A stretch of DNA of 64,000 bases. Origin: Actinopolymorpha sp. NPDC004070. GTDB taxonomy: Bacteria > Actinomycetota > Actinomycetes > Propionibacteriales > Actinopolymorphaceae. The stretch covers positions 62,001-126,000 of the forward strand of contig NZ_JBEXMJ010000008.1 of the NCBI RefSeq assembly GCF_040610475.1. Direction: 5' to 3'. The position numbers were made by a program, and so were the translations under genes. A model generated the notes under the pieces. It was given only the letters and a program-made list of their open reading frames with translations, was not told where the DNA came from and did not search any database. Shown here piece after piece: positions 26,539 to 35,043 of this stretch (position 1 is its first letter; every line of letters starts with the position of its first letter).

Positions 26539-27510
26539 GTGGGGGCGACGGCGACCCAGATCCGAACCGACCGGCCCGGCACCGTGCGTGCGGGCCGGCC
26601 ACGGCTCACCCGTTCGGTGTGGGCGCAGATGTGGCGCGAACGCTGGATGTACCTCTTCATCCTTCCGGGCTTCCTGTACTTCGTCGTCTTCCGGTACCTT
26701 CCCCTGCTGGGCAACGTCGCGGCGTTCCAGGACTACTCGCCCTATCTCGGGTTCAGCGGCAGCGCCTGGGTCGGCCTGACGAACTTCGTCAACCTGTTCA
26801 CCGATCCCGACGTGGCCATCGCGTTGAAGAACACGTTGGTGATCAGCCTGCTGCAGATCGTCTTCGCGTTCCCGGCGCCGATCCTGCTGGCGCTGTTGCT
26901 GAACAGCATCATGAGCGGGCGGGTCCGCCGCTTCGTGCAGTCGGTGGTCTACCTGCCGCACTTCATCGGCTGGGTCATCCTGATCTCCTTGTGGCAGGAG
27001 ATTCTCGGCGGTGCGGGACTTGTCAACCAGCTCTTGCAGAGCTTCGGCGCGGGACCGATCGACTGGATGTCGAACCCGGAGACGTTCAAGCTGCTGGTGG
27101 TGGCCCAGGTGATCTGGAAGGAGATCGGCTGGGGAACCATCATCTTCCTGGCCGCGATCACCCAGATCGATCCGCAGTTGTACGAGGCGGCGGTGGTCGA
27201 CGGCGCCAATGCGTGGCGGCGCATCTGGCACGTCACCCTGCCCGGCATCGTCAACGTCATCGTCCTGCTGCTGATCCTGCGCCTGGGCAGCGTGCTGACC
27301 GTCGGGTTCGAGCAGATCCTGCTGCAACAGCCCGCGGTGGGCGCCGACGCCGCACAGGTGCTGGACACGTTCGTCTACTACCGCGGCGTCCTCGGTGGCG
27401 ACTGGGGGCTTTCCACCACGGTCGGTCTGGTCAAGGGGCTCATCGGCACCGTCCTGGTGATCGGAGCGAACCGGTTGGCCAAGCGGGCCGGAACGGGAGG
27501 GGTGTTCTAG
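26539..27510 (+). CDS. Sugar ABC transporter permease, LplB-like
   Basis: A 323-residue inner-membrane permease with six predicted transmembrane helices. The first is in WMYLFILPGFLYFVVF. The EAA loop that contacts the ATPase is visible as YEAAVVDGANAWRRIWHVTLPGI. It resembles LplB/YtcP-type permeases for complex saccharides. The gene is followed immediately by its LplC-like partner (stop TAG then ATG) and a lipoprotein binding protein. No ATPase is encoded, as usual for this class, which shares an MsmK-like ATPase. The GTG at 26539 lies inside GGAGGTG, so a later in-frame GTG (26584) may be the true start. Confidence 0.87.
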   Translation: MGATATQIRTDRPGTVRAGRPRLTRSVWAQMWRERWMYLFILPGFLYFVVFRYLPLLGNVAAFQDYSPYLGFSGSAWVGLTNFVNLFTDPDVAIALKNTLVISLLQIVFAFPAPILLALLLNSIMSGRVRRFVQSVVYLPHFIGWVILISLWQEILGGAGLVNQLLQSFGAGPIDWMSNPETFKLLVVAQVIWKEIGWGTIIFLAAITQIDPQLYEAAVVDGANAWRRIWHVTLPGIVNVIVLLLILRLGSVLTVGFEQILLQQPAVGADAAQVLDTFVYYRGVLGGDWGLSTTVGLVKGLIGTVLVIGANRLAKRAGTGGVF

Positions 27511-28413
27511 ATGGCGTCGGCGAGGGTGCGCCCGCCCTGGATGGAGAAACCGTCGGCGGCGACCCAGACGGCGAAGACGGTCGTCCTCGTCCTGTTGACG
27601 GTTGTGATGCTGGCGCCGTTCGTGTACGTGATCGCGGTGAGCTTCTCCTCACCGCAGGACGTGCGCGAGGGCGGGCTGATCCTGTTCCCGGCCAACCCCA
27701 CGCTGGCCGCGTACCGGGCGGTGCTCGGTGGCAGCAGCGTCGTCGGCCGGTCGTTGCTGGTGAGCCTCGGCGTGACGTTCGTGGGAACCACGCTCAGCAT
27801 GGCGATGACGGTACTGATGGCGTACGGCCTGAGCAGGACCCGGGAGGTGCCGGGCAGCAGGTTCGTGCTCATCCTGGTCCTCGGCACGCTGCTGTTCGGC
27901 GCCGGCATCATCCCGAACTTCCTGCTGGTGAAGCAGCTCGGCCTGCTGGACACCTACGCGTCGCTGATCCTGCCCGGCGTGATCAACGCGTTCAACCTGG
28001 TGGTGATCCGCAACTTCTTCATGGAGATTCCGACGGAGCTGTACGACTCCGCCCGCATGGACGGTGCCAACGAGCTCCAGATCCTGGTGCGGATCGTGCT
28101 GCCGCTGTCCAAGGCCGTGATCGCGGTGATCGCGTTGTTCTACGCCGTGGCGTACTGGAACGAGTTCTTCAACGCCCTCCTCTACCTCAACGACACCGCC
28201 AAGTGGCCGGTCCAGCTGGTGCTGCGGCAGTTCGTCCTGGAGGGCTCGCCGCTGGCCGACGCCGTACGCCAGCAGGCGAACGCGCACCCACCGCCGGCGC
28301 AGACCGTGCAGATGGCGATCGTGGTGCTGGCCACCGCGCCGATCCTGGTGGTCTACCCGTTCGTGCAGAAGTACTTCACCAAGGGCGTGCTGACCGGCGC
28401 CGTCAAGGGCTGA
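27511..28413 (+). CDS. Sugar ABC transporter permease, LplC-like
   Basis: A 300-residue permease with six hydrophobic helices. The EAA-loop motif is YDSARMDGANELQILVRIVLPLS, and the C-terminus is VVYPFVQKYFTKGVLTGAVKG, typical of LplC/YtcP. It forms a heterodimer with the 26539-27510 product to import an oligosaccharide. It starts directly after the upstream stop, so it is translationally coupled, and 12 bp separate it from the binding-protein gene. Confidence 0.9.
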   Translation: MASARVRPPWMEKPSAATQTAKTVVLVLLTVVMLAPFVYVIAVSFSSPQDVREGGLILFPANPTLAAYRAVLGGSSVVGRSLLVSLGVTFVGTTLSMAMTVLMAYGLSRTREVPGSRFVLILVLGTLLFGAGIIPNFLLVKQLGLLDTYASLILPGVINAFNLVVIRNFFMEIPTELYDSARMDGANELQILVRIVLPLSKAVIAVIALFYAVAYWNEFFNALLYLNDTAKWPVQLVLRQFVLEGSPLADAVRQQANAHPPPAQTVQMAIVVLATAPILVVYPFVQKYFTKGVLTGAVKG

Positions 28414-28425
28414 GGGAGGCCGCGC

Positions 28426-30111
28426 ATGCGAGAGCTGAGGGAGGGGCTGAGCCGGCGGCGGTTCCTGGCCGCGGCGGGACTGGGTGCCGCGGGGCTGGGC
28501 GCCGCGGGTGCTCTGGCGGGGTGTTCGGGCGAGGCGGCCGGCAGCTTTCGGCACAGCCATCCGCTGCGGTTGCCGCGGGAGGCGCCACAGCCGACGGTGG
28601 AGGGTGCCGTCCCGAGCGGGGTCGACGGCGTGCCCACGGCCTACCGCCGGTTCGTCTCCCCGCCGTACCGCTCGGTGCACACCACGCCCGGAAGCGGCGG
28701 CCCGGTCACGACGTTCCAGATCCTCTACGGCCCACCGCCCACGCCGCTGGAGCACAACCCGTGGTGGCAGGAGCTGAACCGCCGCCTCGGCGTGGAGATC
28801 AGGCCCACCCTGGTGCCGGATGCCAGTCTCGGCGACAAGCTGCAGACCACGATCGCCAGTGGTCAGCTGCCCGACCTCACCTACGTCCACCTCGGGCTGG
28901 CACCGGCCGCGCTGCGGGTGATCCGCCAGGGCGCGTTCACCGACCTCACGCCCTACATCGGCGGCGACGCGGTGAAGGAGTTCCCCAACCTCGCCCGGCT
29001 CCCGTCGTACATGTGGCGCAACTCCTCCATCGAGGGCGGCATCTACGGCGTGCCGCGGGTGATCCCGATCGTCAACGGCCGGATCGGGTTGTACCGCAGG
29101 GACTGGGCGCGCAAGCTCGGCTACCCCGACCCGCCGGCCGACGCAGACCAGGTGCTCGAACTGTTCACCGCGTTCGCCAAGGGCGACCCGGACGGCAACT
29201 CCCGGGTGCAGACGTGGGGTTTCGGCAACGTCGACACCACGCTCGTGCAGCAGATGTTCGGTGTGCCGAACGTGTGGCGGAAGGAATCGAACGGCCGGCT
29301 GGTCAACTCCATCGAGACCGACGAGTTCGAGGAGGCGCTGCGTTTCCTGTCGAGGATGTGGAAGGCCGGCGTGTACCATCCCGACGCACCGAACATGCAG
29401 TTCCAGAAGGTGCAGGACCTGTTCATGTCCGGGCGCACGGGATACTTCGCGCAGGGCTACATCCCGATGTTCGGCCGCACCGGCACCCGCGGCAGCCTGC
29501 GCAGGAACCAACCGCACGCCGACGCGTACCCGCTGATCCCGCCGGGCCACGACGGCGGAAAGCCGCGGATCTTCCAGGGCCCGGGCTACTTCGGTTTCAT
29601 GGCGATCCCGTCGAAGGTGGGCGAGAACACCGAACGCGCCAAGGAGTTGTTGCGGGTCCTGGACTACTACGCCGCGCCGTTCGGCAGCGAGGAGTACGTC
29701 TTCATGACGTACGGCATCGAGGGTCGGCAGTTCCGCTACGACGGCCGGGGCAACCCGGTGAGCGTTGACGACGACCGGGTGGCCAACTGGAGCACGCTCA
29801 GCTACATGTGCCAGACGATGGAGAACGCGTTCTACTACCCGGGCGCGGCCGAGGACGCGGTCCTCGCGCAGGACGTGCTGAAGAAGGCGGTCCGGATGTC
29901 GGTGCCCGACCCGACGCTCGGCCTGGTCTCCAACCTCGCGATCAGCCGGGGCGCCGCGCTGACGCAGTACAACTCCGACCGGCAGACCGGGATCGTCACC
30001 GGCCGGGAGCCGTTGCGGTCGCTGGCGGAGTGGCGGAAGGGCTGGCGCGAGCGCGGCGGCGACCAGATCCGCAGCGAGTACGAGGAGGCGCTGGCCCGGG
30101 TGCGCGGCTGA
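28426..30111 (+). CDS. Sugar ABC transporter solute-binding lipoprotein, LipO-like
   Basis: A 561-residue extracellular binding protein. The N-terminus combines a twin-arginine motif (SRRRFLA, residues 9-15) with a lipobox LAGC ending at C33, so it is probably exported by Tat and lipid-anchored. The mature part has the two-lobed family 1 fold seen in LipO proteins (PTPLEHNPWWQELNRRLGVE, QLPDLTYVHLG, NGRIGLYRRDWARKLGYPDP). It hands an oligosaccharide or saccharide-like ligand to the two permeases upstream. Tat export of a lipoprotein is common in actinobacteria. Confidence 0.9.
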   Translation: MRELREGLSRRRFLAAAGLGAAGLGAAGALAGCSGEAAGSFRHSHPLRLPREAPQPTVEGAVPSGVDGVPTAYRRFVSPPYRSVHTTPGSGGPVTTFQILYGPPPTPLEHNPWWQELNRRLGVEIRPTLVPDASLGDKLQTTIASGQLPDLTYVHLGLAPAALRVIRQGAFTDLTPYIGGDAVKEFPNLARLPSYMWRNSSIEGGIYGVPRVIPIVNGRIGLYRRDWARKLGYPDPPADADQVLELFTAFAKGDPDGNSRVQTWGFGNVDTTLVQQMFGVPNVWRKESNGRLVNSIETDEFEEALRFLSRMWKAGVYHPDAPNMQFQKVQDLFMSGRTGYFAQGYIPMFGRTGTRGSLRRNQPHADAYPLIPPGHDGGKPRIFQGPGYFGFMAIPSKVGENTERAKELLRVLDYYAAPFGSEEYVFMTYGIEGRQFRYDGRGNPVSVDDDRVANWSTLSYMCQTMENAFYYPGAAEDAVLAQDVLKKAVRMSVPDPTLGLVSNLAISRGAALTQYNSDRQTGIVTGREPLRSLAEWRKGWRERGGDQIRSEYEEALARVRG

Positions 30112-30116
30112 GCCCG

Positions 30117-30539
30117 TCAGCCTGTCAACCCCCGCTTGCCGGAGGAGGGGCGGTGGGGATGGCGCCCTCCGCGTACAGCCGGTGCGCCCGCGGGGAGTTG
30201 GGCTTGGCGAGCCGGAGCGCCGATCATCGCCACCAACGGTACGAACAGGATCCCGATCATGGCCGCCACCAGCACGGCGCCCACCGAGCGGCGGGCCTCG
30301 GCGGTCCAGTACACGTCCTCCAGGTAGAGCCACAGCGCGAACTCGTCCAGCGTGAGCGCGGCGCCGGCGGCGAAGATCACCGCCTCCACCTGCTGGGCGG
30401 GCGGGCCCGGCCGGTAGGCGAACTCCGCGGTGGCGGCCCGGATGAGCCGGGTCACCACGAACGTGACGAGGAAAGAGACCGGCATCCAGAGCGCCGTCTC
30501 GCGCCCGCCGAGCGTCAGCCTGAGGTCCGCTTCCCCCAC
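30117..30539 (-). CDS. Small membrane protein of unknown function
   Basis: A 140-residue protein with three hydrophobic segments (MPVSFLVTFVVTRLIRAA; VIFAAGAALTLDEFALWLYL; VGAVLVAAMIGILFVPLVAMIG) and a basic proline-rich tail. The LTLDEFALWLYLEDVYW stretch, acidic and aromatic, lies next to a membrane helix and resembles conserved actinobacterial integral membrane proteins of unassigned function. It is convergent with the sugar-binding lipoprotein gene, 5 bp from its stop. The GTG start at 30539 is the only upstream option in frame. No function is proposed. Confidence 0.6.
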   Translation of the reverse strand: MGEADLRLTLGGRETALWMPVSFLVTFVVTRLIRAATAEFAYRPGPPAQQVEAVIFAAGAALTLDEFALWLYLEDVYWTAEARRSVGAVLVAAMIGILFVPLVAMIGAPARQAQLPAGAPAVRGGRHPHRPSSGKRGLTG

Positions 30540-30703
30540 CCCGCACCAGCCGCGATCATGGGTCGCCGCCTCGCGCCCAGGTTATTGCCGCGGTCGGAGT
30601 GCCGTCGCGCCTTGCGTGGCAGTGGAGGTCGCTGGAAACTGAACCCATTGCCGTCCGACACTTTTCGCGGCGGCCCCGACGCCGGCCCGGGCAGGAGGTG
30701 CTC

Positions 30704-31804
30704 ATGACCGAACGACTGCCGGTCAACGTCGTCGCCGCGATGGACGGTGTGCTCCGGCAGACCGCCGCCTCGGCGGTGCTGTGGGACTTCCCCGGCGGCG
30801 TCGTCGTGCAGCACGACCTCGCCCGCACCGGACACGACGACCTGCTGCACCGCCTGGTCTACGACGTCGGGGGAGTGGTGGAGGACACCGGCGTGCCGCT
30901 CGACCACGCCTGCCTGAGCTGCGCCCTGCGCGAGGACGTCGTACCCACCGTGGTGCGGCTCGCGCGCAGCGGACGCTGGGACCGCATCGTGGTGTCCCTG
31001 CCGGTCACCGCCGAGCCCGGTTTGGTGCGCGATGCCCTGCGCGGGTCCGTTGTCGGCGGAAGCCAGGTTGCCGACCTCGTGACGTTCGCCGGGGTCCTGA
31101 CAGTGGTCGACCTCGCCCGGCTGGTCGACGACCTGTTCGGTGACGACCTGTTGGCCGAACGTGGCATCGCGCTGACCCACGACGACCGGCGCGCGGTGGG
31201 CGAGGCGCTGGCGCACCAGATCGAGTCCGCCGACGTGGTGGCCACCCGCACCGACCGGGTGCCCGACGCCCGCGAGCTCGCCGTGCTCCGCCACCTCGCC
31301 GCGCCCAGCGCGGTGTGCGCCGACCTGCACAACCTCGACCTGGCCCGCACCCTCGACCGCCCGGCACGCGGCTGCGGCCCCCAGCGCGGCGACTACCGCC
31401 GGGCCGCGCACTCCGGCGCCGCCGACACCCACGGCGTGTGGACGCTGGAACTCACCTCGTGGCGCCCGGTCCACCCCGCGCGGCTGCACGACCGGATCGG
31501 CGAGCTCGCCGGCGGGCGGCAGCGCAGCCGCGGGTGGTTCTGGCTGCCGACCCGTCCGCACGCGGTGTGCGGGTGGGACAACGCCGGCGGCCAGCTCAGC
31601 ATCGGCACGGTCGGCCGCTGGGAGGCCGGCGACCGGCAGACCCGGATCCTGGTCACCGGGATCGAGGACGTCCAGGAGCGGGTGCGTGCCGCCTTCGACG
31701 CCGTGCTGATGACCGACTCCGAGCTCGCCCGGGGGCTCGACCACTGGGAGCGGCACGACGACGGCTTCTCCCCGTGGCTCGGCGACGACGACCGCGCCGC
31801 CTGA
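30704..31804 (+). CDS. CobW-family protein lacking the P-loop
   Basis: A 366-residue protein. The N-terminal half follows the CobW/COG0523 metallochaperone pattern, with a HACLSCALREDVV block (C70, C73) at the position of the family metal motif and a later VLTVVDL strand. The C-terminal half is a CobW_C domain (GVWTLELTSWRPVHPARL, RGWFWLPTRPHAVCGWDNAGG). The expected GxxGxGKT Walker A near residue 10 is replaced by VVAAMDGVLRQTAAS, so nucleotide binding is probably lost or altered. COG0523 proteins deliver zinc or cobalt under limitation. ATG 30704 follows GCAGGAGGTGCTC. It is convergent with egtD. Confidence 0.8.
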   Translation: MTERLPVNVVAAMDGVLRQTAASAVLWDFPGGVVVQHDLARTGHDDLLHRLVYDVGGVVEDTGVPLDHACLSCALREDVVPTVVRLARSGRWDRIVVSLPVTAEPGLVRDALRGSVVGGSQVADLVTFAGVLTVVDLARLVDDLFGDDLLAERGIALTHDDRRAVGEALAHQIESADVVATRTDRVPDARELAVLRHLAAPSAVCADLHNLDLARTLDRPARGCGPQRGDYRRAAHSGAADTHGVWTLELTSWRPVHPARLHDRIGELAGGRQRSRGWFWLPTRPHAVCGWDNAGGQLSIGTVGRWEAGDRQTRILVTGIEDVQERVRAAFDAVLMTDSELARGLDHWERHDDGFSPWLGDDDRAA

Positions 31805-31810
31805 GCCCGG

Positions 31811-32806
31811 TCAGTTGGGTGCGGCCAGGGAGAGGGCGAAGTCGTCCTGCGGGTCGGTCCACCACGCCTCGAGCGTGAACCCGGCCTCGGCGAGGTCGCG
31901 CTCCACGACCTCGCGGCGGAACTTCGCCGAGATCTCGGTGCGCAGGTCCTCACCCTCGGCGAACTCCACGGTCAGGTCGAGGTCGGCGATCCGGACCACC
32001 TGCGCCTTCTGTGACCGAAGGCGCATCTCGATCCACTCCGCCTCGGCGTTCCACACCGCCACGTGGTCGAACGCCTCCGGCACGAAGTCGGCGTGCAAGG
32101 AGTGGTTGACGACCTGCAGCACGTTGCGGTTGAACTCCGCGGTCACCCCGGACGCGTCGTCGTAGGCACGCACCAGCCGGTCCAGGTCGGTCACCAGGCC
32201 GGTACCGAGCAGGAGCCGGTCGGATGGTCCCAGCCCGGACCGCACCGCGCTCAGGAAGCGTGCCCGCTGCGCCGGTGCGAGGTTGCCGATCGTGCCGCCC
32301 AGGAACGCCACCAGGCGGGTGCCCTTCCGCGGGAGCAGGCCCAGATGGCGTTCGAAGTCGGCGATGACGCCGTGCATGGCCATCCCGGGGTAGTCGGCCC
32401 GCAGGGACTCGATCGCACCGAGCAGGGCGCTCTCACTGACGTCCACGGGCACGTAGCGTGCCAGCCTGCCGGTCGAGCGCATCCCGTCCAGGAGCAGCCT
32501 GGTCTTGGTCGAGGACCCCGATCCCAGCTCCACCAGGGTGTCGGCGTCGGCGAGCTTGGTGATCTCGGCGGCGTGGGCGGCGAGGATCGACTCCTCGGTC
32601 CGAGTCGGGTAATACTCCTCGAGCGTGGTGATCTGCTCGAACAGCTCACTTCCCCGCGCGTCGTAAAAGTACTTCGGAGGAAGGGATTTCGGCGTCCCGA
32701 CCAGGCCCTCGGCGACGTCGCGGGCAAGGCTCGCCTCGAGGTCGGCGGCGGTGAGGTGGCAGGTGATCTCCGGTGCTTCACGGGAAACGGTCACGCGGGC
32801 CTCCAT
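31811..32806 (-). CDS. egtD: L-histidine N-alpha-methyltransferase EgtD
   Basis: A 331-residue SAM-dependent enzyme that trimethylates histidine to hercynine, the first committed step of ergothioneine synthesis. Visible family features are PKYFYDARGSELFEQITTLEEYYPTR-type N-terminal sequence, LVELGSGSSTKTRLLL (SAM motif I), VPVDVSESAL, and a C-terminal FEAW-like WTDPQDDFALSLA end. It is the last gene of the egtABCD set. It is separated from egtC by 121 bp that contain a 12-bp direct repeat. The ATG at 32806 is used; a GTG four codons later is also possible. Confidence 0.95.
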   Translation of the reverse strand: MEARVTVSREAPEITCHLTAADLEASLARDVAEGLVGTPKSLPPKYFYDARGSELFEQITTLEEYYPTRTEESILAAHAAEITKLADADTLVELGSGSSTKTRLLLDGMRSTGRLARYVPVDVSESALLGAIESLRADYPGMAMHGVIADFERHLGLLPRKGTRLVAFLGGTIGNLAPAQRARFLSAVRSGLGPSDRLLLGTGLVTDLDRLVRAYDDASGVTAEFNRNVLQVVNHSLHADFVPEAFDHVAVWNAEAEWIEMRLRSQKAQVVRIADLDLTVEFAEGEDLRTEISAKFRREVVERDLAEAGFTLEAWWTDPQDDFALSLAAPN

Positions 32807-32814
32807 CGTCAGGG

Positions 32815-32871
32815 CTTCGTCAAGGCGAACTTTCGGGACGAACTTCTCGGCTGGACGACCTTCGTCAAGGC
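32815..32871 (-). repeat. Direct repeat upstream of egtD
   Basis: CTTCGTCAAGGC occurs at 32815-32826 and again at 32860-32871, each followed by four other bases and TTTCG. On the coding strand both copies read GCCTTGACGAAG, which contains a minus-35-like TTGACG. It may be a promoter or an activator site giving egtD its own transcription. Confidence 0.4.
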
Positions 32872-32927
32872 AGGCTTTCGCCGGGATGCGCTCTTCTTTG
32901 CCCGGTGGGGGTTTCGTACCTCGGCCC

Positions 32928-33656
32928 CTACAGCGTGGTGACCACCACACCATGCCGGTCGACCTCCACCAGGGACCGGGGTGGGACCGGTGCCCAGGCC
33001 GGGTCGTCGTCACAGGGTTCGGAGGCCAGCAGCACGCCGTCGGCGGACTCGTGCACGAACAACGTGTCGCCGTACGTCGTGCCCGCGATGCGCTCGCCGT
33101 CGCCGGCCAGCAGGTTGAGCCGGCCGCCGCCCAGCTCGGCGACCTCGCGGGTGACCCGGGCCAGTCCTTCGCCGAGAGTGCTGCCGCTCTCCCAGCGGGC
33201 CACCGCCAGGCCGAACAGCAGCGCGGAGTCGACCGGGGCGAGTGCGTCGGGCACCCATGCCACCTCGTCCCGCAGCGCCTTGCGGGCCAGTGCCAGGTCA
33301 CCCAGTGCGCCGTTGTGGCTGAACAGCCAGCGCCCGTGGGTGAACGGCGCTGCCCCGGACTCCTCCGACGGGTAGCCGGGCGTGGCAGACCGCACCGCGG
33401 CCACCGCGCAGCCGGCGTCCACGGTGGGCGCGAGGCTGGCGAAGGACTGGTCGGCCCACATCGGCTGGGCCCGGCGGTAGCGGACCGGCTCCGGCCGCCG
33501 GGAGGTGTACCAGCCCACCCCGAAGCCGTCGACGTTGATGGTCCCGTGCTCCTGCCGGCGTGGTGCGTACGCCTGTACCCCGAGGGAGTACGGCGGGTCC
33601 AGGACCAGCTCCTGCAGCGTGCGTGGCCGGCCGAGGTAGGCGAGATGACGACACAT
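32928..33656 (-). CDS. egtC: Ergothioneine biosynthesis class II glutamine amidotransferase EgtC
   Basis: A 242-residue Ntn-type amidohydrolase starting MCRHLAYLG. Cys2 becomes the N-terminal nucleophile after Met removal. NVDGFGVGWY and the FSHNGALGDL loop are the class II glutaminase motifs. EgtC removes glutamate from the gamma-glutamyl-hercynylcysteine sulfoxide intermediate. It starts 13 nt after the egtB stop. The order egtA-egtB-egtC-egtD matches the classic mycobacterial arrangement. Confidence 0.95.
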   Translation of the reverse strand: MCRHLAYLGRPRTLQELVLDPPYSLGVQAYAPRRQEHGTINVDGFGVGWYTSRRPEPVRYRRAQPMWADQSFASLAPTVDAGCAVAAVRSATPGYPSEESGAAPFTHGRWLFSHNGALGDLALARKALRDEVAWVPDALAPVDSALLFGLAVARWESGSTLGEGLARVTREVAELGGGRLNLLAGDGERIAGTTYGDTLFVHESADGVLLASEPCDDDPAWAPVPPRSLVEVDRHGVVVTTL

Positions 33657-33669
33657 CGGACGTTGCCTC

Positions 33670-35043
33670 CTAGGCGTCGCGCGCGCAGCGGAACCCGGCG
33701 AAGATCTGCCGCCGGATGGGGTAGTCCCAGTTGCGGAAGGTCGTCCGCGCCGTCACCGGGTCGCTCGCCCACGACCCACCGCGCAGGACCTTGTAGTCGT
33801 TGCCGAAGAACACCTCGGAGTACTCGCGGTAGGGGAAGACGCAGAAGCCCGGATGGCCGGTGAAGGCGGTCGAGGTCCACTCCCAGACGTCGCCGAGCAT
33901 CTGCCGCGCACCCACCGGCGAGGCGCCGTCCGGGAACGAGCCCACCGGCGTGGGGTGGAAGCGGGTCTGGCCGAGGTTGGCGTGCCCCGGCCCGCCCGGC
34001 TCGTCACCCCAGGGAAAGCGCCGCTTGACACCACGCACGGGGTCCCACGAGGCGGCCTTCTCCCACTCCGCCTCGGTGGGCAGGCGGCGTCCGGCCCAGC
34101 GGGCGTACGCGTCGGCTTCGTACCAGCACACGTGCTGCACCGCCTCGTCGTCGACGAGCGGCTCCAGCCGGCCGAAGCGCCGGCGCAACCAGGTCTCACC
34201 GTCGCGCACCCAGTAGGCCGGTGCCCGCTTGCCCGACGCGCACCGCCACTGCCAGCCGGCCGGATCCCACAGCCGCTCGTCGTCGTAGCCGCCGGCGTCG
34301 ACGAACGCGCGGTAGGCGGCGTTGGACACCGGGGTGGTGTCGATCCAGAAGGCGGGCAGCGACACCGTGTGCGCCGGGCGTTCGTTGTCCAGCGCCCAGC
34401 GGTCGGTGGAGGTGCCCATGACGAACTCGCCCGCCTCCACCAGCACCTCCGGCGCGAGGACGCGGTGGTCGTGCGGGGCGGGGGCCTGGTCGGTGGGCGG
34501 GAAGACCGGTTCGCCGCGCCGGAGCTGGTGCGTGGCCAGCATCGTCTCGTCGTGCTGGTGCTCGTGCTGGATCACCATGCGGTAGACGAACCCGGCGCCC
34601 AGTAACGGCTTGTCGGGGGAGAGCCGGATCGACTCCAGGGAGTCGAGCACCTTCCGGCGTACCAGGTCGATGTAGCCGCGGGCCTCGCCCGGGCTGAGCA
34701 GCGGCAACGTCGGCCGCTCGGACCGGGGATGCTCGAACGCGTCGTACAGGCTGTCGATCTCCGGCCGCATGGGGTCGATCCCGGCCGCGGCCCGCAGCAG
34801 CCACAGCTCCTCGTAGTTGCCCACGTGCGCGAGGTCCCACACCAGCGGCGACATCAGCCGGGAGTGCTGGGCCACCAGGTCGGCCTCGTCCAGGACGTCG
34901 GTGGTGAGCCCGAAGCTGCGTTCGCGGGCGCGTTCCAGCTCCGCGGCCACCAGCGACTTGAACGCGTCGGGGTCCACGTGGTCGTCGGAGGCGAGCAGGG
35001 CGGCTGTGCGGGCGGACGGGCGCAGGTCTGCGTACTGGCTCAT
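33670..35043 (-). CDS. egtB: Ergothioneine sulfoxide synthase EgtB
   Basis: A 457-residue non-haem iron enzyme joining gamma-glutamylcysteine to hercynine with O2. The N-terminal DinB-like four-helix domain carries H-x3-H-x-E (HEHQHDE), which binds iron. The C-terminal formylglycine-generating-enzyme-like (FGE-sulfatase) domain starts near residue 190 (GEFVMGTSTDRWALDNERPAH) and contains the RRLPTEAEWEKAA and GDVWEWTSTAF blocks. Its ATG at 35043 overlaps the egtA stop as ATGA, so the two are coupled. Confidence 0.95.
   Translation of the reverse strand: MSQYADLRPSARTAALLASDDHVDPDAFKSLVAAELERARERSFGLTTDVLDEADLVAQHSRLMSPLVWDLAHVGNYEELWLLRAAAGIDPMRPEIDSLYDAFEHPRSERPTLPLLSPGEARGYIDLVRRKVLDSLESIRLSPDKPLLGAGFVYRMVIQHEHQHDETMLATHQLRRGEPVFPPTDQAPAPHDHRVLAPEVLVEAGEFVMGTSTDRWALDNERPAHTVSLPAFWIDTTPVSNAAYRAFVDAGGYDDERLWDPAGWQWRCASGKRAPAYWVRDGETWLRRRFGRLEPLVDDEAVQHVCWYEADAYARWAGRRLPTEAEWEKAASWDPVRGVKRRFPWGDEPGGPGHANLGQTRFHPTPVGSFPDGASPVGARQMLGDVWEWTSTAFTGHPGFCVFPYREYSEVFFGNDYKVLRGGSWASDPVTARTTFRNWDYPIRRQIFAGFRCARDA

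Noticed and set aside
31811..33880. A single long frame joining egtD to upstream sequence
   Set aside because: The upstream part is an out-of-frame shadow of egtC and egtB. EgtD-like sequence begins only at 32806.
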